Shown here: positions 10,101 to 18,319 of the stretch, in pieces | Layout: every line of letters begins with the position of its first letter | Numbering within the stretch: the stretch's first letter is position 1 | Assembly (NCBI RefSeq): GCF_900168055.1 | Contig: NZ_FUYS01000001.1 | Location: forward strand, 735,323-799,322 | Origin: Parapedobacter luteus | Lineage (GTDB): Bacteria > Bacteroidota > Bacteroidia > Sphingobacteriales > Sphingobacteriaceae | Direction: 5' to 3' | Length of the DNA: 64,000 nucleotides | Notes under the pieces: model-generated | Told to the model about the DNA's origin: nothing | What the model saw: the letters and a program-made list of their open reading frames with translations, nothing else | Database searches by the model: none | Position numbers and translations under genes: made by a program

Positions 10101-10380
10101 TGTCGGTATTAGTCGCGGACACACTGATGGTTTTGCCTTTGACCAATCCATCGTTATAGAAAAAAACATAGTCTGTTTGTTGTTGGAGCTCAGCGAATAA
10201 CTGGTTCAGCGTACCCCGTTCGATGGTGACGGTGACGGTTTGCGAATAGGTATTGGCATGCGCAGCAACGAGTCCTGCAAAAAATAGCATGGCGACTGTT
10301 TTGGTCATGGTCCATATTGTTTTAAACTTTCCGCCATGAAGACCCATGAGCCTCCAATGGCAAGGATTTTTTCGTATCAT
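7165..10380 (-). CDS. SusC/RagA-type TonB-dependent transporter with STN domain (module B)
   Basis: A 1071-residue outer-membrane transporter. Order: N-terminal signal (hydrophobic TKTVAMLFFAGLVAAHA), STN domain (about 50-110), carboxypeptidase-regulatory-like beta domain (VEGIVRDNKGVPLAGVSVLV), TonB-box/plug region (IEEVVVTGYSTIERR; IRGTSTLQNADPLVIVDGME; LKDAASASLYGSRGANGVII) and a long beta-barrel ending in an aromatic-rich C-terminus (YSIGIRAGIL). The STN domain implies signalling to the FecR encoded just upstream at 10477. The ATG at 10380 lies beside a sequence (CCTATATGCAA in the sense direction) also found at the module C susC start. Confidence 0.95.
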   Translation of the reverse strand: MIRKNPCHWRLMGLHGGKFKTIWTMTKTVAMLFFAGLVAAHANTYSQTVTVTIERGTLNQLFAELQQQTDYVFFYNDGLVKGKTISVSATNTDMRQLLKSVLGEQQLDFTISGHQVTVKAKGVNQQRAVEGIVRDNKGVPLAGVSVLVKGTNIGAQTDEDGRYRIQATGAVTLIYSLIGFADTEISIGERSKVDVVLQEASQQIEEVVVTGYSTIERRHVASSVAELNMDRATNRPIFKLQEAFSGTLPGVTMMQGTNLPGSVPGPIAIRGTSTLQNADPLVIVDGMEQNLTDLDPNQIKSISVLKDAASASLYGSRGANGVIIIETKRGSTGQFRVDLHSWTAINSAIDLPNWVNAADYMRLNNEARTIQGQTPLFSTEDIARADQGQYTQTDWLGEVMERRAGSHNTTASVSGGGGVGTFNLMLGYINEHGLNDYEGSEKFSARFNTNVNVADKFVLLADFYAHRLQVNRLMANSDGNGLYANAWRMNPTQPIFYDSELPDHYILHNNLNPLASIKYGGERNNMYDVSTINLRPRYFINPGLSLEGNVSYKIEKSSAKWKRSTFMFRDGDGKPADIWTNDVGAEQGVSVSQLTARANLNYEQELRQQKDKLYLIAGSEIMTYNYTDYREVSKASFFGKANYAFDNRYLLEITARADGSSKFAPGHRWGFFPSAAVAWNVQNESFFSSLRESGAITNLKLRFSYGLIGNENVDPYLWQEDVDDWGWAQRVPNPEFSWEKQRQWNVGLDVATLNDRLSLTAEIYHKFSYDLIYGRFPVPPLTGSNGLESAVNIGEVENKGWELSARWSDQLGDFGYAVSGMLFDNRNQVLKAGYGASDTLIFKDNENRIWYRGIALDNYYGYQSNGYFQTQEEVNSTTAKLPNTLPGDIRYIDQNGDGVINEMDRVNLGDPFPHMNYAFTVDLRFRRWDFSLLAQGVGKRTGWVSGMEGYPVLMDGSNNSLGTPRQEYMDNRWTPDNPNSRFPRVWTGASANAVLSDVWLSNAAFLRIKTLQLGYTIPRVTKGIENVRIYVNAQDAFTFTRWEGLDPERDGGNGAYPRMAIYSIGIRAGIL

Positions 10381-10388
10381 TGCATATA

Positions 10389-10460
10389 GGTTATTTAATT
10401 AAATGATTGCGTTAAGTGATCTTAGCGGGTGGGTGCTGGAACACCTACCCGTTCTCGTTT
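10389..10460 (+). ncRNA. candidate antisense RNA over the susC leader, module B
   Basis: The weakest of four similar predictions. On the antisense (plus) strand, TATCATTG (10375-10382, one mismatch from TAnnTTTG) overlaps the susC start codon, and the hairpin 10426-10451 followed by a T-rich stretch lies about 60 nt downstream. The RNA would be about 70 nt and cover the FecR-SusC gap. Confidence 0.28.
10426..10456 (+). terminator. hairpin in the FecR-SusC gap, module B
   Basis: Stem CGGGTGGGTG (10426-10435) with CACCTACCCG (10442-10451), loop CTGGAA. Its only imperfect pair is G-T on the plus strand (C-A on the minus strand), and TTCTCGTTT follows on the plus strand. This suggests an antisense-facing terminator, weaker than those of modules A and D. 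Confidence 0.45.
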
Positions 10461-10476
10461 ATAACTGGTCGTATGC

Positions 10477-11628
10477 TTATTTGATCGTAATCCTCCTTCC
10501 TTTTTGTTTAATTTCACTGGCCTCGACGTTCAATATATCACGTAATATAGCTTGCAAGGGCCGTTGTAGGTCCAATACGCCCGAAAACCGATCTGCTCCT
10601 AATGCCCGATGTTGAGCCAATGTAATCTCCACATTGTAAAAACGTTCCAGTTTCCGCAGGATGCTCGCTAGCGTTGCGCTGCGAATGACAAGCCGCTTTT
10701 GGGTCCAGGCAGCATGGTTCTCCAGGCTATTGAGATTGACGTCCAACTGGCCTTGGCGTTTATTAAAGGTGGCTACCGTCCCTTTTTCGAGGATGCGGGG
10801 TTTGAATCGCACTGCCCCCATTGGGGTGAGCTCAATTTTCCCTTCTACGAGGTAAGCACCGGCCTCCTCATCGTCTGAATAAGCACTGACGTTAAATGAA
10901 GTGCCCAGTACCTTCACTTGCATGTTTTCCGAATACACATAAAACGGTCTATCCGGTTGGTGGGCCACTTCGAAAAACCCCTCGCCGATGAGCGATACTT
11001 CTCGTTTATTTTCCGGAAACCGATGCGGAAAGCTCAATACCGATCCTGCATTGAGCGTGACGCGCGTTCCATCTGGAAGCTCAATCGTCGTACGCTGGCC
11101 GTAGGGCACGGTCATCGACGCATAGTCTCCGCGCGTTTGGATTGTATTACGGATGGTCAAGCCATTTTCGTCCGTCGTTTCCACCGTGTCGCCAACAATG
11201 CGGATTGATGACGCATTGGCCAGCGAAATTGTGGCATCTTGGTCAAAGGTAAGCAGCGGAGCGCCATCCGTGGCCGCGCCAGCCCCGTGAAGCCGGCGGG
11301 CATGGTTCAATAGTCGTTCGTCGGAATGATCCTCGTAATAGCGGAATAGGAGTAACCCTGCCGCAACGATAATCACGGCCGCGGCCGATCCCCATAGCCG
11401 GTATCGTCTGCCTAACACGCTGCCGGCATTCGGACGTTCGCTTTCCCATCGCGTGGTCACATTGCGCCACAATTCGTCCTTCTCGGGGGCAGATAGCGGT
11501 TTGCCTTTTACCGACCGTACTAAGGAGACGATTGCTTTTGCAATCCATTGTTGCTTATCAGTGGGGTGGTATTTATGCCCTTCGACATTAAATTCGTCGT
11601 CCAAATAATCTTCGGCTTTTTTTTCCAT
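10477..11628 (-). CDS. FecR-family anti-sigma factor (module B)
   Basis: A 383-residue FecR homologue with a cytoplasmic N-terminus, one transmembrane helix (LWGSAAAVIIVAAGLLLF, about 128-146? by position in the ORF near 11370-11425), FecR periplasmic domain (VPYGQRTTIELPDGTRVTLN; VKVLGTSFNVSAYSDDEE) and a C-terminal DUF4974-like domain (RSATLASILRKLERFYNVEI). It follows the sigma gene by about 67 bp and precedes susC by about 96 bp. It would bind the module B sigma factor and receive the SusC signal in the periplasm. Confidence 0.93.
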   Translation of the reverse strand: MEKKAEDYLDDEFNVEGHKYHPTDKQQWIAKAIVSLVRSVKGKPLSAPEKDELWRNVTTRWESERPNAGSVLGRRYRLWGSAAAVIIVAAGLLLFRYYEDHSDERLLNHARRLHGAGAATDGAPLLTFDQDATISLANASSIRIVGDTVETTDENGLTIRNTIQTRGDYASMTVPYGQRTTIELPDGTRVTLNAGSVLSFPHRFPENKREVSLIGEGFFEVAHQPDRPFYVYSENMQVKVLGTSFNVSAYSDDEEAGAYLVEGKIELTPMGAVRFKPRILEKGTVATFNKRQGQLDVNLNSLENHAAWTQKRLVIRSATLASILRKLERFYNVEITLAQHRALGADRFSGVLDLQRPLQAILRDILNVEASEIKQKGRRITIK

Positions 11629-11695
11629 ACGTTATAACTGGCCTCTATAAATAAAGAGCGCCCAAACGCATGTGTATAGACAAAAAAAGATTTTT

Positions 11696-12304
11696 TTATT
11701 TGCTTGGACCGGTGAGTAGCCATAGAATAGAAGAAATCGATTCTTTCGTGACCTCCAGCTTCTCCCGCAACTGCTTAACCGTCCGGTAAATAAGCGTACG
11801 GCATGAAGCGACGGAAATATCCAGCACCATTGCGGCCTCTTGATAGCTGAGGCCTGCACGAAACCGCAGATAGAGGGCTTCCCGTTGATGAGCCGACAAG
11901 TTGGCGAGTTCCTTCCGGAGCTTGGCGTATAGCACGTGTTCCTCCTCGCGCTGGATAAAATTCGTTTCCGGGTCCCACTCAAAATCAAACATGTGTACAG
12001 CTGACTGCTCGCGCAACTGGGTATTACCCAAGTCACGCTTTATCGCGAGCGCCAGTTTGCGGCGCAGTGAGCTAAACAGATAGGCCTGTACATGCACTTC
12101 TGGATTCAGGTTAGCCCGATATCGCGTGAGGTCAAGAAAAAGGTCCTGTATGGCATCCTTAACCAATTCTTCGTCCGTGCATAAGTGAAGACCGAACGTG
12201 TACAACTCTTCTACCAGTGCATCAAACATGACACGCAGCGCCCGATCATCGCCTTTAATAAATAATTTCCAATTGGTTAAGTACAGTACGTTTTGTTCGG
12301 ACAT
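11696..12304 (-). CDS. ECF RNA polymerase sigma factor (module B)
   Basis: A 202-residue ECF sigma factor with region 2 (DDRALRVMFDALVEELYTFG; VKDAIQDLFLDLTRYR) and region 4 HTH (LSAHQREALYLRFRAGLSYQ followed by EAAMVLDISVASCRTLIYRT). ATG at 12304. It heads module B, sits about 85 bp downstream of the terminator at 12389-12421, and would drive the FecR-SusC-SusD genes once released. Confidence 0.92.
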   Translation of the reverse strand: MSEQNVLYLTNWKLFIKGDDRALRVMFDALVEELYTFGLHLCTDEELVKDAIQDLFLDLTRYRANLNPEVHVQAYLFSSLRRKLALAIKRDLGNTQLREQSAVHMFDFEWDPETNFIQREEEHVLYAKLRKELANLSAHQREALYLRFRAGLSYQEAAMVLDISVASCRTLIYRTVKQLREKLEVTKESISSILWLLTGPSK

Positions 12305-12388
12305 CTCCCAATCAAGCGCTTTTAATGGGGAACTAATGTCGGCAACATAATCGGTTTTAGCAAGTACGCATGTACGATTGACCGTTAG

Positions 12389-12421
12389 AAAAAAAAGCCC
12401 GTTATCTTACCTGATAACGGG
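12389..12421 (-). terminator. intrinsic terminator after the module C operon
   Basis: Perfect 9-bp stem, CCCGTTATC (12398-12406) and GATAACGGG (12413-12421), followed on the minus strand by G and then eight T (12396-12389). It lies 41 bp past the stop of the glycoside-hydrolase-like gene, so it ends the module C transcript. The sequence upstream of it (minus strand, about 12422-12455) resembles the body of the candidate RNA at 23925-23996, so it may be more than a simple terminator. Confidence 0.85.
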
Positions 12422-12461
12422 TCCATGCCCAATCGCGGTGAGCATTATCGATTGCTGGTTT

Positions 12462-14624
12462 TCATTGGCCAACTTCCGGGACTACAACGACCGCTTCATA
12501 ATCTTCCAGTCGAGGCAACGAAAAGGTCAACCGGTGGTTTTTCCATGAGAAGGGTAGTTCGGTATTGCCCTTTAACGTGTATACCTTGGCCGGTTTTTGT
12601 TCGAGCAGCACATCAAGCTCCGTGTTATGGATTGGATACGGGGCAAAATACGTGTTGCCATTATAACCACTCAGGTTGATCACATGCAAGATATGTCCGT
12701 CGGGCTGGCGCTGTTCGTTTACGGCTTCGTCGTTCCAATGGAAAGCCTTCCATATCAGTTCGACTTTGGCAGGGGCATTGGTTTTGATGACTTCTCCAGC
12801 TTGTGGATAGGCCTTTTCCAGCAAAGCCAGCCACAGCAGCTTATACTGCTCGTAGCCTGTTTGGAAATAGAGTTTTCCAATATGACCGGGCAGCAAGACA
12901 TGTGTACTTTTTCCGGTAGCCTTCATTGCTGCCGCTGCATAGCCTGTATCTTCATGCCCACCTACGTTTTCGGGAGGGCCTGGGCGCCCTTTCGACAAAA
13001 TGGGGAATAATGTTTTTGCCGTGGGAAATTTATAGCGCCCCAGGTTGTACTGCCAGGAAAGCATGGTTTGCTTGGGCAGTCCGGCAAAACCGTCCTGTGT
13101 ATCCACCCATAAGTAATTGCCGGTGCCATCGTATTCGCCCTCAACTGGTACGGCCCCAAAAAATTGCTCGAGAAAGTCGGGGTGATTGATAAACGCCCTA
13201 TTCGTGGCTATCAGGCTGGTGCCGCTGCGCGCCGCTGAAGCCAAGACGGCCAGATCTGCAGGGTTGAACCCGGCAATGCTGGGTACCACAATCGCTTTGT
13301 ACTGCTTCAGCCGATCGGGCTGGCGATGCAACGTGTAATGGCCGATAATGTCGAAAGGAATGTGAGCTTCTTTAAGCATCAACTGCAGCCCCCGGTATTC
13401 CTCGGCCATATCGCCATGCACCCAAAGGCTGGGCGATAACACCGCGACTTTCGCCTCGGAGGTATAGCGCCCATAATACCGTTCGTGGTCCCGATGAAAT
13501 CGGTAGACCTCCCGCATCACATCAAAATTACGAGCATCGGCGTTCCCGGCAATTTGGCCCATCATGCTTACGTCCAATCCCGAACCGTTGGCAATATTTT
13601 CGTAGAGCCGGATGCGCACCTCTTCAGGCTCTACGGCATTAAAGCGTGAGCGGAATGAGATTTGTTGGATCGACGCATTGCTGACAATGTGGCCGGGATA
13701 AGTTCCCAGCGTATTGGCCACATTATCCGAGGCGGTGTACGGCCAATAGGGGATAGAAGCATTGCGCTGTGATTCATGGCGGATGATATCAACAAATTTG
13801 TCTGTATAAGTACAGATGGCTATCTGGGGGTTTTTGCCTTTCACCACTTGATGGAGCCGCTCCGCCCACCGGTCGAGTACCGCTTGTTTATATTCCAAGT
13901 AGCGCAGGAATACCGGATCCTGCCGGTCTTCTTTTTTCGGCAGGTCCAAGCCGCCGCTGAACTGAGCAAATCGCTCCCGTTCAAAGGGATTGTGGTCAAT
14001 CCCGAAGTACTCACCCGTGTAGGCGTTTGACGTCTGGTACCCTGGCATGTTTAGAAAAATACCATCGATAGGGTACATGTCCATAATTTCCTCGATGATT
14101 TCAAAAGCCTTTTCTTGGACATACGGCGCATTGATGGATACCACATAAATATCGTCGTTTACCATACGCTCGCCATCGGCTGAGCGGTAACACCAATCGG
14201 GATGCTTGTCAAACACCTGCTTATGCAGGCGGCTGAAATCCACGCGTACGATGACTTTGATAGCCCGTTCATGGCATTTCTTAACGATGTCGCCAATGAG
14301 GTTATCGGCTGCATGGCGATTGCGGTAATGGTACTCCAGTTTGGTGGGGTAAAACGCCATGATTCCGCCGACATTGATGATCAGCGTATTTGCCGCCATG
14401 TCTTGAAGGTCGGCCACGAAGTCGTCAGGATCTATCTCTGCGGCTATAAAGTCGGGCAGATTGGTCTGTACCACCCGCAGGTTATTCCGTCTCCACCAGC
14501 CCGGTGTCTCCGCCAATGTGCAGAAAGGCAGGCATAATGCCAACCATAAAACAGCCTTTGCCAGCCACCCCGCCGCGGCGGGACGAGCCGGGAGGCCGTG
14601 TGATCTTTTCGTTGTATCAGTCAT
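12462..14624 (-). CDS. secreted glycoside-hydrolase-like protein (GHL6/beta-galactosidase-like fold)
   Basis: A 720-residue protein, predicted secreted (hydrophobic segment AKAVLWLALCLPFCTLAE). The N-terminal half looks like a (beta/alpha)8 hydrolase of the hypothetical GHL6 / family-10-like group (RVVQTNLPDF, NTLIINVGGIMAFYPT, IKVIVRVDFS, YPIDGIFLNMPG). A Rossmann-like middle domain of the beta-galactosidase trimerisation type follows (VAVLSPSLWVHGDMAEEYRG; YKAIVVPSIAG), then a C-terminal beta domain. The start codon overlaps the upstream gene's stop by 8 bp (ATGACTGA), so the two are translationally coupled. I cannot name catalytic residues or a substrate; it probably acts on glycans imported or bound by module C. 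Confidence 0.75.
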   Translation of the reverse strand: MTDTTKRSHGLPARPAAAGWLAKAVLWLALCLPFCTLAETPGWWRRNNLRVVQTNLPDFIAAEIDPDDFVADLQDMAANTLIINVGGIMAFYPTKLEYHYRNRHAADNLIGDIVKKCHERAIKVIVRVDFSRLHKQVFDKHPDWCYRSADGERMVNDDIYVVSINAPYVQEKAFEIIEEIMDMYPIDGIFLNMPGYQTSNAYTGEYFGIDHNPFERERFAQFSGGLDLPKKEDRQDPVFLRYLEYKQAVLDRWAERLHQVVKGKNPQIAICTYTDKFVDIIRHESQRNASIPYWPYTASDNVANTLGTYPGHIVSNASIQQISFRSRFNAVEPEEVRIRLYENIANGSGLDVSMMGQIAGNADARNFDVMREVYRFHRDHERYYGRYTSEAKVAVLSPSLWVHGDMAEEYRGLQLMLKEAHIPFDIIGHYTLHRQPDRLKQYKAIVVPSIAGFNPADLAVLASAARSGTSLIATNRAFINHPDFLEQFFGAVPVEGEYDGTGNYLWVDTQDGFAGLPKQTMLSWQYNLGRYKFPTAKTLFPILSKGRPGPPENVGGHEDTGYAAAAMKATGKSTHVLLPGHIGKLYFQTGYEQYKLLWLALLEKAYPQAGEVIKTNAPAKVELIWKAFHWNDEAVNEQRQPDGHILHVINLSGYNGNTYFAPYPIHNTELDVLLEQKPAKVYTLKGNTELPFSWKNHRLTFSLPRLEDYEAVVVVPEVGQ

Positions 14625-16815
14625 TGTTTTGCTTAAAATTGGTTGCTATCTGTATATCGCGTATCACCTGTGGTCGCAGTTGCTCCCAAGAAAATGTCTT
14701 GAATTCGTCGCCGTAATATTCGGTGGCTACATGCGGCACAGGAAGGTATCGGCCTTTGGTATGGAAGATTACCCCATCCCAATGTTCGACGCAGCGTTGC
14801 AGTAATTGTATTGCTTCCGTACGCTTGGCTTCCTCACCGGTCTGTTGTAGAAATTCGAGTGCTACGCCAGCGCGGATTTTATCTGCAAAATACAGACCCA
14901 GGTAGGCCCAAGTGGCCATGTCATCCAACTCGGAAACCAACGCGCCGCGATGATGCGGTATACGCTGCCGGATGCCGGCGATGAGTGCCAACGCCGCGCG
15001 GCTATCCGTTTCTGATTGTCTGGCCAGCTCGGTGGGAGTAGTCTTTGCCGTATCCAGCCCTCCCTGTAGGGTCTTTGTCACGTACATCTTGATGGCCATC
15101 AAATTGGAGTCCAGCACATCGTGAGATAGCAGCTCGGCAATGGAAATAAACGGTGAACTCCGGTCGAACGGCGCTTTGGGGTTAGCAGGTTCGGCGGCGA
15201 TAAAACCTTCGCTATACAACGTATAATCCCAGGTAGACCGGTAGAAGCTGGCCAACCGCAGGGGCAGTTGGCTGGCCAATTGATAAAGGCTGAACAGTTC
15301 TGCTGCCAGGGGTCTTCCATAGCGAACGGCCAGCTGGTCCTCGAATACAGTATCCGGCGTATGCGGGTCATACAGCAATCGTCCCCATAGTGTATAGAAC
15401 AGCCATTGTTTTTCGAAAGCGTAGTGCCAGGTGCGATCTGGCCCAGGCAGGGATGCATAGTCCAGCGCCGGGATGTATCCTTCGGAGCCGATGAAATAGC
15501 CGTTTACGACATCCAGCTTGTTTTGTAGGATATGCGTTCGTATAAAATCGGCCTGGCCCCAGCGGAGAATAAAAAAGTCCTCATTGCGCACCATCCATTG
15601 AATGCGATAACTTTCCGGCTCCGGCTCCCAGAAGCGGCTGTCCAATTCTCCCGAGTGAAAGTCGTGCGTAATGGCGAGCTGTGGTGTGGAGTGGCCGTGT
15701 GACCAGTTGAATTTGATTTCTACCAATGCGGGTTCTTCCAGCCCGGCATTGTCCAGCAGATTGCGCATGGCCATTGGGTCGCCGGCGAGGACCGAACGGT
15801 GGAGGAACTTGACCGGCCGGGACGCTTCTTTCATGCCTTGTACGAACGTGCTCGCTATCCAATCCTCGCGCTCCTGGGGAGACATCGCATCGGGGAAGTT
15901 GCCCATCCAGTCGGCCAGCGTTACACCGATACCCGTCAGATCGGGATATTCATCAATAAGCTGACGCACGCTCTCGCGGGTATAAGCCGCCACCATAGGC
16001 GATCGATCATTGTATTCGGAAGCGCCATACGCCTCGGCAAATTCCGGAGACACCACGATATTCCAATTGACAACAAACGTCTGTATACCGCGGTCTTTTG
16101 CCATCCGGAATAAGGCAGTCCAAAACTGTTTCCAATCCGCCAGCTCGTCATCGCTGAATGGCGTCGCTTTGGGAAAAGACGCCGATCGTACCATGAATGG
16201 GAACGGATGGTTATTCCATAGCGACAGCACATTGAAGCGGTTGTCTACCATCATATCCAGGAAACGTTCCCAAAACGCGAGGTCGCGGCACACGCCAAGG
16301 TGCACATCTGTTGCTTCATTTTTCCGATAAGGCGACCAGGGGAGGTTGAACTTCAGGATCCGGTATTCGAGAAGCGGGTTAGCTGTTTTCTCCTTCATTG
16401 ACCGTATCGTACCATGCGCCAGCCAATGGTCCAGCACCTCACGTAGACCATATTGAGCACCGATGGAGTCGGCGCCAATAACATACAAGCGCTCCGATGG
16501 CTTATGCCATTTCAGGGCATATCCTTCCGGCTCCAGGGTATCCCTGTTTACTTTCTGCAGCCTACGCGATAAACCGCTTTGCGGCTTATCCTGTTGTAGC
16601 ACCACGATTCCGCCTGTCGGCGGAAGCCCGTCAAGGCTTCCGACAGAAACTACTGCACCTCGCTGAGCAGCATGGTTTTTTACCCGGTTTGTCAACAATG
16701 TCAGCGGTTTGCTGCCATTATCGAAGTATACTGCCACACTATCCTTGGCGTAGGCACTTGGGATAGCCGCCAAGCACCAAACCGCTATACACGTCCATTT
16801 TCGTATCAGGAACAT
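14617..16815 (-). CDS. secreted glycoside-hydrolase-like protein with GH20/GH67-type N-terminal domain
   Basis: A 732-residue protein with a signal peptide (CIAVWCLAAIPSAYA). Residues about 25-130 resemble the small alpha/beta domain that precedes the barrel in GH20, GH67 and GH84 enzymes (LEPEGYALKW, VIGADSIGAQYGLREVL). A TIM-barrel-like region follows (EYRILKFNLPWSPYR, RFNVLSLWNNHPFPF, IQTFVVNWNIVVSPEFAEAY, LTGIGVTLADWMGNFP), then a helical C-terminus. It lies 10 bp after susD and overlaps the next hydrolase gene, so it is part of the module C operon. An alpha-glucuronidase-like or related exo-activity is possible, but family and substrate are undetermined. Confidence 0.75.
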   Translation of the reverse strand: MFLIRKWTCIAVWCLAAIPSAYAKDSVAVYFDNGSKPLTLLTNRVKNHAAQRGAVVSVGSLDGLPPTGGIVVLQQDKPQSGLSRRLQKVNRDTLEPEGYALKWHKPSERLYVIGADSIGAQYGLREVLDHWLAHGTIRSMKEKTANPLLEYRILKFNLPWSPYRKNEATDVHLGVCRDLAFWERFLDMMVDNRFNVLSLWNNHPFPFMVRSASFPKATPFSDDELADWKQFWTALFRMAKDRGIQTFVVNWNIVVSPEFAEAYGASEYNDRSPMVAAYTRESVRQLIDEYPDLTGIGVTLADWMGNFPDAMSPQEREDWIASTFVQGMKEASRPVKFLHRSVLAGDPMAMRNLLDNAGLEEPALVEIKFNWSHGHSTPQLAITHDFHSGELDSRFWEPEPESYRIQWMVRNEDFFILRWGQADFIRTHILQNKLDVVNGYFIGSEGYIPALDYASLPGPDRTWHYAFEKQWLFYTLWGRLLYDPHTPDTVFEDQLAVRYGRPLAAELFSLYQLASQLPLRLASFYRSTWDYTLYSEGFIAAEPANPKAPFDRSSPFISIAELLSHDVLDSNLMAIKMYVTKTLQGGLDTAKTTPTELARQSETDSRAALALIAGIRQRIPHHRGALVSELDDMATWAYLGLYFADKIRAGVALEFLQQTGEEAKRTEAIQLLQRCVEHWDGVIFHTKGRYLPVPHVATEYYGDEFKTFSWEQLRPQVIRDIQIATNFKQNND

Positions 16816-16824
16816 AAGCTTTTA

Positions 16825-18300
16825 TTAATTATATCCTGGGTTTTGCGGGAATATAGCGGGATTATTGATAATCTGTACTTGGCTCAGGGGCACGGGAAAC
16901 AGCGTCATGAAGCTTTGCATGCCCAAAGGTTGCAAGGTCTCGAAAGCCCTACCGGTGCGCACGAGGTCAAACCATCGATGGCCTTCGAAAGACAGCTCTA
17001 ATCGCCGCTCGCGGTAAATCAGTTCGCGGGCCTCATCCCGATTGTCGGTAGCGACCGGCTGTACGCCCGCACGATGGCGTACCAAGTTGAGCTGTTCAAT
17101 CGCTTCCGGTGTTTTTCCGTTCTCGTTTAACGCCTCGGCATACATCAGCAAGACATCCGCGTAACGGATTACTTTCCAGTTTGCCCGGCTGTCGCCCACC
17201 AAATTCACCGAGGTCACATACTTCAAGGTGTAATTTTGGGAGGTGGCAGCAGGCAGGCGTACAAAGTCGCCTTGGCTATTGGTAAATCCGCCGGTGGTGC
17301 CCACTGTGACGTTTCGGCGCTTGTCTTCCGGCTCAAAGAGCGCCCGTAGTGCCGGGGTAGGGGAGAACGTCTCGGCCAGCTCACCGCCTCTTATGCCATA
17401 ATGGTCGGCCATTGCGGACGAGTTGGGCATGAACCGGTGGGTGAATACGCTGCCCTGATTGCCCATGCCCTCTTCATATTCGATATCAAAGATATATTCG
17501 CTGTGGTGTTCGTCTTTTGTATAATCAAACAGATCATCATAATTTGGGAGAAGTGCGTAGCCTAAGGTGGTCACCTCCCCGAGTATTTGTTCTGCCTTCG
17601 CAAAGTCGTGGATGGTCAGGTACACACGGCCCAGCAGCGCTTTGGCTGCCCCACTTGTAGCGCGCCCGACGTCGGCACCGCCGTAAGCAGTCGGCAGCCG
17701 TTCAGCGGCATCCAATAAATCGGGGATAATAACATCGCGGTATACGTTTTCGGCAGCTTCCCGGGGTAGGTTGTAGGCTTCCTCCGTGGTCAGCGGTGTC
17801 GTAACCTTGGGTACCGCCCCGAAAATGCGCACCAGATCGAAATAGGCCAGTGCCCTCAAGAACCGCGACTCCCCGATGTGGCGGTCTCGCTGCGGCAGGG
17901 ATTGTGCATCTATATTTTGGATATGGTGAAGTACCAGATTGGCCCGCGTAATGGCCACATAATAATTGCTCCATGTGGTGGCCAGCACGGGCGTGTTGTC
18001 TTGCATGGCAAATACATCCGCAAAGTACCAGGGATCATTCTTGACCACCTCCTGGGTGACGTCCTCGCCCGGTACATCGGCAAATATCCAAAAGTCGTCG
18101 TATTGTGTTTGCAGCGCCGTATATACGGCCGTGATGGCATCGCGGAAATCACCGTCTGTCTGGTAAAGCAGATCGGTTGTGGTGCTTGATTCGGGCCGGA
18201 TATCGATAAAATCGTTTGAACAGGCCGAGGCGCCGATTAACGCCACCGCACAAGTCAATCTGCACACCAGTCTGCTGATATTTTTTATGTTGATAGTCAT
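16825..18300 (-). CDS. SusD/RagB-type outer-membrane lipoprotein (module C)
   Basis: A 491-residue SusD homologue. Signal and lipobox: CAVALIGASAC, lipidated Cys in the GASAC context. Family signatures include AITAVYTALQTQYDDFWIF near the N-terminus, RFLRALAYFDLVRIFGAVP, ADVLLMYAEALNENGK and the C-terminal RRLELSFEGHRWFDLVRTG. I chose the ATG at 18300, 20 bp after the susC stop; the frame is also open from an ATG at 18333 that would overlap susC. It works with the SusC at 18320-21727, and the two hydrolase genes follow directly. Confidence 0.94.
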   Translation of the reverse strand: MTINIKNISRLVCRLTCAVALIGASACSNDFIDIRPESSTTTDLLYQTDGDFRDAITAVYTALQTQYDDFWIFADVPGEDVTQEVVKNDPWYFADVFAMQDNTPVLATTWSNYYVAITRANLVLHHIQNIDAQSLPQRDRHIGESRFLRALAYFDLVRIFGAVPKVTTPLTTEEAYNLPREAAENVYRDVIIPDLLDAAERLPTAYGGADVGRATSGAAKALLGRVYLTIHDFAKAEQILGEVTTLGYALLPNYDDLFDYTKDEHHSEYIFDIEYEEGMGNQGSVFTHRFMPNSSAMADHYGIRGGELAETFSPTPALRALFEPEDKRRNVTVGTTGGFTNSQGDFVRLPAATSQNYTLKYVTSVNLVGDSRANWKVIRYADVLLMYAEALNENGKTPEAIEQLNLVRHRAGVQPVATDNRDEARELIYRERRLELSFEGHRWFDLVRTGRAFETLQPLGMQSFMTLFPVPLSQVQIINNPAIFPQNPGYN

Positions 18301-18319
18301 ATTCTTTCGATTTTGGGTC

